64,000 bases of DNA from Branchinecta lynchi (lineage: Eukaryota > Arthropoda > Branchiopoda > Anostraca > Branchinectidae). Location of the stretch: the NCBI GenBank assembly GCA_023053575.1, contig JAKZAP010000017.1:6393501-6457500 (forward strand). Direction: 5' to 3'. Within the stretch, counting starts at the first letter, position 1. Every line of letters starts with the position of its first letter. The position numbers and the translations under genes are program-made. Positions 42,901-54,600 of this stretch are shown here, in pieces. The notes beneath the pieces are model-generated. The model ran no database searches and was not told the DNA's origin. It saw nothing but the letters and a program-made list of their open reading frames with translations.

Positions 42901-45900
42901 CGGATTCACCATCTCTTTACCCCTAAATCGACATCAAATCAACTTCAAATAAGACTTTTACTTTTAGCAGACTTTCCGTTTTTTGCCGGATTCTGGGCTA
43001 AATACTTGTCTGGCAATAAAACGGTTTTCACCATCGTGTTTAGCATGTCTTCTTACCCCTAAATCGAACATCTAATCAACTTCAAATAAAACTTTTACTT
43101 TTAACAAACTTTCCGGTTTTGGCCGGTTTCCGGGCGAACTACTTTTCCGATGACGAAATGGTTTTCACCATCTTGTTCAACATGTCTTCTTACATCATAA
43201 TCGACTATCACATTATCTGTTTAAAAATATTTAATTTGCCCCTTAATTTAAAACCCCTCCCCCACCCCTAAATGTAGGGCTAAATAGCTCATCTACGAAC
43301 TTGACCTTACTCTTGACCCAAAGAATCCTGACACCAAGTTCCATCAAAATATCTCATTCCCTTCGAGAGTTACTGTGCGCACAGACGGACGGACGGACAA
43401 CTTTTGCGATGTCATAGGTATCCCTCCACTTACGTTTTGGGATCCCAAAAATACTTCATTCTCCGCAGAACTCCAGCTCCACTCGCGATTTTCGATGAAA
43501 AAATTTCACAGTTCGTCTTAAAACTAAAATTTACGTCCAAATGAAAACCAAGATATTTACAATCAAAAGCTTGCAAGACCTCCGTACTATCAAACATCAG
43601 TTTAAACACATTATTTACAATTCGAAATATCCTACAAAAAAAATTAAATAATTTATTTTACTTTTATTTACCGACAAGAATCTTGCAGACATGAATGTTT
43701 GCAGTTGGGTGACTGTCCGGTTTGCCTTCTCTCCCATTTCGTTAAGAGACTTCGCAAAAATAGTAAGTGCCGTATCATCAGCATACGTAGTTACCCCTGC
43801 TTCCGATAAGTAACAAGACCAAAGGTTTCGATGGGATCCCAAAAATTCAATATTTGATCCAGACAATTGGGTCTTGTCTTCGCCAGATCTAGTCTTCGCC
43901 AGTCTCCTTGAACGTTTTTACTATTAAAATTCAGAAACAGATTAAGGCCAAATAGCTAATCATCTGAGAAAACCAAGTTCAGATATGGAGTCAGCATGCG
44001 TGTTTACCCCTATAAGTCATATCTGTTTTGAACTACTTGTCCGGCGGAAAAAATAAAAGCTCAAAAACGAACTCAGCGTATCTTCTTTCCCCAATACTGA
44101 ACATCTAATCAACTTGGTCATACACGATTCAGCATCTCTTCTTACCCCTAAATCGGATATCTAATCAACTACAAATAAAACTTTAACTTTTAATAATTTT
44201 ACGGATTGGGCCGGATTCCGGGCGAACTACTTGTCCGGGTAGAAAATTTGTTCACAGAAGTGTTCAGCATGTTTTCTTACCCCTAAATTGAACATCTAAT
44301 CAACTCCAAATAAAACTGTTACTTTTAACAAACTTTCCGGTTTTGGCAGGATTCCGGGCGAACTACGTATCCGGCAGGAAAATAGTTTTCATCGTTGAGT
44401 TCAGCATGTTTTCCTACCCTCAAATCAAACATCTAATCAACTTCAAATAAAACTTTTACTTCTAACAGACTTTCCGGTTTTGGCCGGATTACGGTCGAAC
44501 TACTTGTTGTTGTTTGTCTTGCATGTCTTCTTACCCCTAAATCGAACATCTAATTAACTTCAAATAAAACTTTTACTTTTAACAAACTTTCCGGTTTTGG
44601 CCGGATTCCGGTCGAACTACTTGTCCGATGACAAAATGATTTTCATCATCGTGTTCAGCATGTCGTCTTATCCCATAATCGACTATCACATTATCTGTTT
44701 AAAAATATTTCATTTGCCCCTTAATTTAAACCCCCTCCCCCACCCCCAAATGTAGGGCTAAAGAGCCCATCTACGAACTTGACCTTACTCTTGACCCAAA
44801 GAATCCTCACACCAAGTTTCTTCAAAATATCTCATTCCCTTCGAGAGTTATAGTGCGCACAGACGGACGGACGGACAGACGGACAACTTTTGCGATGTCA
44901 TAGGTATCCCTCCACTTACGTTTTGGGATCCCAAAAACGTAATGTATTAACATACACCAGAAACAATAACGGTGCAAGCATAGATCCTTGTGGTTCACCG
45001 CACATCAGAGGAAATAAACGGCTACTTGTATCACCAATCACTACTCCTCTTCTAGGTTTTAGCTGTTCGGACTAAACTTGACTGATTGAAAAAAAAAATG
45101 CTAGCCCTCCGCCATATTTTGATGGGTTCTTGATGTCAAACATTAACCTGGAAAAGGGTAAGACGAGAGAAGTGTGTCAACAGAGAAAAACGTTTCACTT
45201 ACTCCAAAAACATCAATGTCATTATTTCAAACACGAAAAATTGAACAATTTCCTCATGAGACGAAGTGATGTGGCAATTCCATTACGCAACGCATAAGCT
45301 ACCGTTCTTTCTTTCAATTTTATCTCCATGCATAAGATGAATATACTTGCTGTCTCTTCTCGGGGCAAGTGACCGACACGGTACCTCCATTTTACTACCC
45401 ACATTAAACGACAAAATGTCATCTATAGATAACTGATCTTTTTCAAGCAATTCCAGGCGGCGACTTTCTTAATTTCCCATTGATTTTGAATTAAAAATTC
45501 CAAAAAAAACCTTAAAAATGCAGCAGATATTGACACTATTTACATAAACCACAAACAGTAAAATACAAAAAAAAAAGAAGAAAAAGGTTAACTCAGGAAA
45601 TGTCATCCAGCGCCCATATTCTTCTACCGGTGATGCGGCCTGGCAATTTCACATAGATACGTCCTTTGTGTTTTTTGATGTCGCTCGCGTGCAGCGCCTA
45701 AAAGGTCTCTCTTTTTGGGATCCCAAAACGTAAGTGGAGGGATACCTATGACATCACAAAAGTTGTCCGTCTGTCCGTCTGTAAGCACTATAAATCTCGA
45801 AGGGAATGAGATACTTTGATGAGACTTGGTGTGAGGATTGTTTGGGTCAAGAGTAAGGACAAGTTTGTAGATGGGCTCTGTAGCCCTACATTTAGGGGTG

Positions 45901-48640
45901 GGGGTTTAATTTAAGGGGCAAATGAAATATTTTTAAACAAATAATGTGATAGTCGATTATGGAGTAAAAAGACATGCTGACCACGATGGTGAAAACCATT
46001 TTGTCATCGGACAAGTAGTTCGCCCGGAATCCGGCCAAAACCGGAAAGTTTGTTAAAAGTAAAAGTTTTATTTGAAGTTGATTAGATGTTCGATTAGGGA
46101 TAAGAAGACATGCTGAACATGGTGGTGAAATACATTTGTCGCCGGACAAGTAGTTATCCCAGAATCCGGCCAAAACCGGAAAGTCTATTAAAAGTAAAAG
46201 TTTTATTTGAAGTTGATTAGATGTTCGATTTCGGGATAAGAAGACGTGCTGAACACGATGGTGAAAACCATTTTCTCGCCGGGCAAGTAGTTCGCCCGGA
46301 ATTCGACCAAAACCGGAAAGTTTGTTCAAAGTAAAAGTTTTGTTTTAAGTTGATTAGATGTTCGATTAAGGGGTAAGAAGACATGCTGAATCCTTATGGG
46401 AACAGTATTTTCTACCAGGACAACTTGTTCGGCCGGAATCAGGCCAAACCGGAAAATTTGTTAAAAGCAGAAGTTTTATTTGAAGTTGATTAGATGACAG
46501 ATTTAGGGGTAAGAAAACACGCTGAATCTGTATATGACAATCTTTTTTTTTACCTGGACATATAGTTCGTTTGGAATCCGGTTGAAACCGGAATTTTTTG
46601 TATAAGTTGAACTTTTACTTGAAGTTGATTAGATGTTCTTTATACGGATAAGGTGATACGCTGAATTCGTTTCTGACCTTTTTTTTTCTGGACAAGTATG
46701 ATAGTTCGTTCGCAATTGTCTGGATCAAATATTAGATTTTTGGGATCCCATCGAAACTTTTGGTCTTGTTCTTAGTGAGATTTTCCGACAAGAAGACTCC
46801 CGTTTTAGCTAGTTTTCGCTTTGATGAGAAAACCTTGTCTGCCACGTCAACGGATCGGAACTTTACAAGGACAGGGGCTACCTTGTCAGGCTTATTGGGT
46901 CTGGGTTCAACGCGAACCGCGATACATGAACAATATCAGTTTCCTTGACATCTGTGAGTTCCATTGATAGCAGATAGGGACGAATCCGTCTCCGGATGCG
47001 AATTCAGGACTCATCCTTTCGGATTTGAATTTTCTGCTTGTTGTGGGGGGGGGGGGTTCCTTCCATCGATGGAAGGAATCCGCTCGAGTTTCTGAGCTTC
47101 ATCCTTCAGGTTTCCGTTTACCCGATTTCTACACATTGTGCTAAGGCAATCCGATCCCCGCTACAGTGGAAGGTCTTTCAATCAAAAGAGAGATGGTTCG
47201 TTGTCAAGGCAGATAACCGGCTCACTTGCCTTACGCATTCGTGGTTTTTGGTCGCCTTGGATCATTAAAGTTTAACTGAAAAGGGCTGAAGTAGGACAAT
47301 CTAGTTACCCATTACTTATCCACTTAAAGAGACTTGAAGACCCGTAAAAAATGCATTTTTTCGCTGTCCACCTATTTACGAATAATCGATTTCATGTATG
47401 GTAATGGACTTTCCCTGTCTGATTTTTGGTACCTACATGCGCTTGTCCCTTTGTTATATGCTTGATTAACGCCGATTTACGAAAAAGAAGTATTCATACA
47501 GTGAGCCCTCTATCGCGAGCTAAAAAAATACGTTGTATTGAGATTCAAACTTTCTGCGTCGTAGTAGAATTTTCGTTGTGTGAATGGCCGTAGATATTCT
47601 GAATATCACTGCTAGAGCAGATAGTAAAAAATAAAAAAAAATATTAGCCGATTCCAAATAATTCAGTGTATTCAGTTAAATGATACAAACATAAGTTGGT
47701 ATTTCAGTTGTGCTTTAAATGCAACCCATATTTATGATTTGATTTCGTCGGTCGCCATGCATCCCGATTCAGTTTCTTCGAGCGTGTTCCATCCTACTTA
47801 CCATAGTTACTACGCATGACGTCACGAATTCTGGCTTTTTGCCATCAAGGTTGGGACGATTTTTCTATTTTCCAGCAGGATCTCACGCCAGGGGCGAATC
47901 CGACCAATCACGTTGCAGAGATGCGTAGTTACTACGCTTACTACGCTCCCGAGCATGGTAAGCAAATAGTAACTATTAGTTACTATTCCGACAAAGTTGG
48001 AACGGTCAGCGTAGTAACCTTTCGTGAGGATGGAACGGAATAGTAACTTATAGTAACTATTGTTAGAAGGGTGGAACACGTTCTTCATGGTCGTATTCGC
48101 CCACAGTAGAGTTCTATCCGCAATGTACCATCCTTTCAGAGAAAGAATGGGGATACCACGGCCTTCACGGTCCGGACAAGTGGAGTGAGGTGGATATCAC
48201 ATGTGCCTCGGGTGAAGAGGAATCCCCTATTGAGATTTCAACGAATGAAACCATATTTGCCGCCTTCGGACCGCTGGATATTGGTGACTTTGACAAAAGC
48301 CCACAGGAATATTTGGTTAAGAATAATGGACATACCCGTAAGTTTAGGTTTGAGTTATTTCGTGATTTCTATTTCTCACGACGAAAGCCCGGCTTCACCT
48401 TCAAGATTTTTCTTTCCGTCCGTATTCGTTGAGAGGAACGCGGAAGGTGAAGCCAGGCTAAAAATGTCTGGAAGTCTTGGATACACCAGATTCCGGAACC
48501 TGGAAGTTATAATAGAGGCACACATCTAGGACACATGTAGGAACGTCGAAGAAAAGGAGAATTAGCTATCCGAAAGGGTTTGCTTGACTATGCTGACGCC
48601 CAAGAATTATGGAACTCGGCACACCTCGCACTGTTTACTG

Positions 48641-48675
<35 letters not shown>

Positions 48676-51600
48676 TTTTGCCCACTTATAATAATAATAT
48701 AACTGCAGTAAAAAGGCTTTCGCCTCTATTAATTTCTCGAGACACTGTGTACACTAAATTGAATTTCAGCCAGGTGACTTATGTTCCGACATTTCAAACT
48801 ATCTGAAAACTGTACAACTAAGCTAAGCCTTTGATAGACTATCAATGGCTTTGACCCTTTAAAACCCTTTTCCAACTCATTGGTCTCTAGAGAAAAGTCG
48901 GCAAAATTCAGAAAACCGGTTTTACGCGTCAAAGACAGGATACTGGGAACACTCGCCGGGAGCATTAATGCACATAGAAACTAGTGAATTCCGGCTAGTT
49001 CAAAGATTAGTGAGGTGTCGTTGGTGGGTTCGTCATATATGGAACATATGAAATTTGGGTCTCCGGCTTTAAAAATAAACATCTGCAGTTGCGGAAGCAG
49101 GCTGCACTGGCATTACATGTACGACTGGTGCTTTAAGGCCATTAACAATATAATGAGCATACGGTACCGCATTTCAGACTACCGCTATTAAAAGAAACAA
49201 GAGCTAGAAGCTCATATGGCACTTGCGAGGCTGGCGAAGAGGATGAAAGTAGGAACTTCCCAATTCGTGTGTTTGTTGTGATCATTTGTTTGGTAAAAAT
49301 TATGGGTAACGGTAATGGTAACGAATTTATCGTTTGGTAAAAAATTATTTTATTTTTGCACTTGGCTGTGATGATGCTCACTCTAAGGGGGCCAGAAATA
49401 CATCTGTAATCAAAACCTTTCAGGCAATTTCTTAGAGTTATTTAGAGGCGAAAGCCTTTTCTCTTGCTTTGTATGATTATTATTATATTATTATTATAAA
49501 TGATCCTGGGCCCTTTCGGATCATGGACAGCCTATAGATGTTTTGGTCAGAAGTATTTTTTGGACTTTTCGAATAAGATGCGCACTGTAAGAGCACCAGA
49601 AATTCTTTTCTAAGCAAAATCCTTGATGCAGAAATGATCAGGGGCTCATGGGGATCATGAAAATGTGTATTTTGCTTAAAAGATTATTTTACTTGGCGGT
49701 TAAGATGAGTACTTTAAGGGATGGTTAATCTGGGCATTGAAATTGTTAAGCCAATCTTGCCAAATTTCATTGTCCTAGCATATCTGGAAGTACTTTAAAT
49801 CACGCTCACTGGAATTCAGCCTAAACTCCCCCCAAAGTGCCCGAATTCGATCCGGTTTTGTCACTGATGTATCTAACTAAGGCTTATGCTTGTTCTTCCC
49901 ATCCCAATTGCTACACTCTAAGCGTGTCACAACATTTCCGGCTCCCTCCCCCCCCCCCGACTCCCCCCATATTGATCGGACCTGTCCGCACTTGAAATAG
50001 AAGATCTCGGACATGATTTCTTTCCGGACATCAAGTTTCATAAAGATCCGATTACTTATTCAAAAGTTGCAAATGACATACCTCAAGATTCCGGATTTCC
50101 TTTTCCTCCACTCCCCCCACGATGGTTAAATCGGAGACAGGACTGTTCTTAAAATGGTCGAGTCCTTGATATACTTGCCAAGTTTCATTGTCCTAGCACA
50201 CATGAAAACATCTTAACTCGGGGTCACCAGAATTTCGGAACCCTCCCTCCATCTCCCCCAAAAGTCACCGGATCCGTCCCGGACTTAAAGTGCGATATCT
50301 GAGACGCGAGATGTTTCCAAATATCAAGTTTCATTAAGATCCGATTCCACATACGGAAGTCACACATAAGTCAATATTCGGGATTCCCCCTCCCTCCACT
50401 CCCCCCACGGTGGTCTGATCGGGGAAGTTCCTATTTCAAAGTTAGTTTGGTCGGATTCCTACTATACCTGCCAAGTTTCGTCGTTCTAGCACATCTGGAA
50501 GTACCCTAACTCGCGATCACCGGACTTACCGACCGACAGACCGATGGGAAAGTGATCGGTATATGGCACTTGGCCGGAAGGCAACCGCCATTAAAAGAAT
50601 TATACGAAGATGAAGCTAAACATAACATAATGGAAAGTAATCGCTCGAAAAACCAGAAACACCTGAGCGATCTCATGTAATGTAACGCCCTTGCATTAGA
50701 GCCTCTTTGGAACCCTGATCGTCTTCGTTAAATTTGGAAGGTGGCTTAATGGGTTCTCTCTTTGTTCCCCGGGGTCGACTGCCCTAGCATAGTCGCAGCA
50801 CTTCTCTCCCTGCATTCTTGTGAGTCCCCACCGAATGATACTTCGTTTTCATCCAATGTCTTGTGGCAATACTATTGATGACTAACTCTCCTTTCCGATC
50901 CAAAATTGCCGCGTACCGAACGGAAGAGCCGGGAGCGGCACCACAGCTGTCACCATCGATAGCCGTGATTGACTGACACAGGAACTGAGTTGTTGAGTTT
51001 GAGTCGTTAGTGAGACGCTTTCTCGTTCTTCCATAGATCACTGGCGTGTTTTGGACTTAAATCATATTGAGTATCCACTATACTATTTCAGTCGTCATCT
51101 CGATTGTCGACTCAAGCCCACCGATAGCAAGGCATGGAGGTTTGAGGTCCGAGTATCAGTTCGCTCAGATGCACTTTCACTGGGGTGAAACCTCACAAGA
51201 TGGCTCTGAACACGTCATGAGTGGCAGAAGGTGAGTCGAAGTCGGGTATGCTTTATTGTGCTTTAAGGCGTGTAAGGCCATACGGGCCATAAAGCTGCGC
51301 CGAATGAGGGTTTCCGTGATCGTCTGTGTTGCATAAAAGTCTGTTTTCGCAACCGACGAAGTTTCTATGGCTCGCACAATAGCTCAAATTTGACGATCAA
51401 TACTCTATGAGCGTGCTTCTGTCCAACCTACTTATCGCAGTTGCTACGCATGACCTCACGGATCGTGGTGAGGATCATAGTTACCGCGCTTCCTACGCTC
51501 CTTGCTGTAAGCAAATAGTTACCAGTAGCTGCCATTTCGAGAAGGTTGGAACTGTCAGCGTAGTAACTTTTCACGAGGTTGCAACGAAAATAGGAACTGT

Positions 51601-54600
51601 TAGTTACTGTAGTTAGAAGGGTGGAACACGCTCTGTATGACCAAGTCCGAAACACGACAGTGAATCTCGAGAAGAATAGGAAACGTCACCGAAACGAACC
51701 ATCTGAATTTTTTAACATTCTATGTAAACCAATCAACAACGTCTGTTACGTGACGTTTCTTGCTCTTTGAAGGGCACCAAGCAATTCTTCCACGATGCGA
51801 AGAGTTAGTGGGGAAGAGTATTCCGAGGTTATTTTTGAAATCTGTTTCGCTCTGAATTTTGTGGTACATAATTATCAAAAATAATACAATTAGCTATCGT
51901 TTTAAGCAGTCGTATATCGACAGAAGGTCGAGAATCCTACAAGGACAGAATGGTAAGATCGTAAGCCTGATGTTTAGAATTGCCGTCTTTTAATTTTCGT
52001 GGGCCCTGAAGCAATCCGTTGATTTTGGTCCTTTTTAATGAGTCAAAATGTAAAATTCCAGTACATTAACAAACAAGATTCTTGGTGTATTAACAGTTAT
52101 AAGAGCAGTGATCATTCCTCAACAGTTTAGCAGTTTCAGCGACATTTCAAAGCAGAAAGGTAATAAAAACACCATCCCAATCAATGAAATTTAAAACAAC
52201 GTTTTGTTTCGCAACCAGTTACACCGGCTGTTTGGCCTCTCGTTTGCCGTGGCCCCCAGTACTGGCCTAACCACCCGAAGGGTAAAGACGGTACTGGAAG
52301 TAATGCTTATACATTAGCCCCTGTTTATTGAGACGTTTTTGTTTTCTGCATCTGAAATATTGCGAAAAATAGCGTTTCTGCGAGTACCCACTTGTCGGTC
52401 ATGTGTGTAGCACGCACTCGTGACACGTTCCACATATCCGAAATGTGCGCGCGGGGCACAACTGTGCTGCACAAAATCGCCTCTACAGTTTCTTGAGTGA
52501 TTAGGTCAAGGCCATAAGGATCTTGGTGAACAATTCCTATGCGGGAAACGTGATCAAAGACCAACTCTTGATGACTAACTGTTCGTGTCGATCAAGAATC
52601 ACGTGTCCTTATTGAAGAGCCGGAAGCGTCACCACACCCTATGACAAATTTGTAGCCTGTGTAGCCTAGTTGTATGATACATTGTAAAAAAAATCTTGCA
52701 GTATTTGCTACTGGGATTAATCTTATCTTTATTGACATAAGATTACCCCTAATTCGGATTAATCTTATCCCATTAGAGATAAGATTAATCCCAGTAGCAA
52801 ATACTGGATCCTTATTCGGAGAAACTTTTTACAGTGTAGTTGTACGAAAAAGTTGCATACATTGTGATATGTAATACAAAAGGTTAACTTCCGACATCGA
52901 AGTTCATATCGGAAAGTAACATTGAGACAGCCATTAAAAATAACCAATCATAAATAACCAAAAATAAACAAAGACGAAGGAAGGGTAGGTGATCGAAATA
53001 TCTATCGAGCCGAAGGCGAGGTTGATATTTTAAATGACCTTCGAGGTTGTTATTCCGATATGAACCGAGATGGAGGTATTTTAACTAAAATAACTTTTCA
53101 AACATAGTATATTTTATTGGTAGGACTTCGTCTTCTTTTGTTGTGCTTTTTTGCTACTGGGATAGGGAATCTTATTTTAGTGAGTGACAACAACAGCCTA
53201 CTCTAAACCTACTAAAATTACCTATGCCCTGTTTCTATCAAGCGTACTACAATAGGCGCCACAGGCAAACATTTTGGAATTCTTTATGATCAGAGTGCCT
53301 TTTTGGATCACAAATCAAAGCAAGGCTCATAGTGTTTGGTCACGACACAGTTCAAAAAGTGTGACGCATTTAAATAAAACTGGCACATCGAACCTCTCAA
53401 AATAAAACCATCCGAAGTAAAACTGCGAGCCTACAACCCACGTTAGACACTGATTTAAAATTTTTCTTACCGTTTTACAAAATAAACAAGCTGGGGTTAA
53501 GTGGAAAAGCTACAGAGTGTTTGCTAACCCTCTCCCCTTCTTACTTTTATATTTTTTGTCCCTTCGGGGCGATGCCCCACTTTATTTCCGAGGGGGCCCT
53601 CAACTATCCAGGAAAAAATCATAAAGTGATACTCGACGCCATGTTGCAAAGAATCTTCATGGTCAGAATTCAGACACATAACTTATCCAGGCTCAAACGT
53701 GCCTTGAAGACATTCGATCCCCTCAATTTTTGTAAGTGACCTACGTCAACTGATATGGCGTAACCAGAGCCTCGTTTTTGTTGCATGCTGCAGGTCCACT
53801 TCTCTGCCACTTCCGGACTGATTCTTTTTACATCCGTTTTTGCACTGCAGTGCTTCCGAGGAAGACGGCAGCGCTTCTCGAGAATCGCGGACTTGCTCAC
53901 CGACCAAGTCCGTGCTTCCCTACAAGAAGCTGCAGCGCTGCCGCTTCAACCAAGAAGAAAGTGAATCCAAAAACGCATATTGTGCAAAAGCAAAGAAGTG
54001 CTGCAGCAGCGATGCGGCAGCGCTATTGCAACAAAAACGAGACTCAGATGTTCAAATAATTCTGATGAAAGTAACCCGAGGAAAAGAGGAATCTGTAATA
54101 AGCCTTATGCGCCGCAATACACCTTGCAACACTTAAAGCACAACTCTTACTAGAAATGATCTTTTCCCTACGAAAGGGATCGGAAGAAACGTTTTCGAAA
54201 ATACCATTACTTTCCTTCTGAAACTAGCGATTTTCTTGTTAGCGCTTGTTGACTATAACCAGCCTTCCTGCTCTCCGACGCGGCGGCTGGGCGCAAAACA
54301 TTTGAAAACTGAACGAACCCTTTAAAAAGTGCGAAAACTAAGCAAGTAAAAGAAGTCACAAACAGAAGATTATCATATCCTTATGTATGAAAGAGTTGTC
54401 GGCGGACGTTGAAGATTCCGGCAAACTTTTTGTTGGGTGACGGGAAAACTCGGCAAGGCCGAAGAAGCGCTAAAAATTCGTAGTTACGAAACGAAACAAT
54501 GGAGAAAGGTGGGGATTTTAGAAGCTTATAATTCCACATTGGAGCTAAGTATATTATAAAAGGCAGAACAAGCAAGAGGGGTCCTGAGTTAAGACTATAT

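Larger units (their letters stand above)
41695..45600 (-). pseudogene. LINE pseudogene split by two family B elements
   Basis: Read on the minus strand, CGEPQGSMLAPLLFLVYVN is at about 44,945-45,010. After the first insertion comes TYADDTALTI with the catalytic DD (about 43,760-43,795), FDCKYLGFHLDVNFSFK and AGVLRRMKY (43,452-43,590). After the second insertion, LPLTALTNIYYALIHCY, VMQNKALCILG and HEYETRNA (41,985-42,470) follow. The 3' region ends near 41,695. Upstream, a possible VSETFFSVD (about 45,170-45,190) may be the first catalytic block. The order is that of CR1/jockey-type non-LTR polymerases. Stops and the insertions make it inactive. Confidence 0.82.

Noticed and set aside
45892..46329. 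145-codon frame with repeated RTSNQLQIKLL segments
   Set aside because: Each repeat is one 130-bp family B unit read on the opposite strand. The periodic peptide is a by-product.
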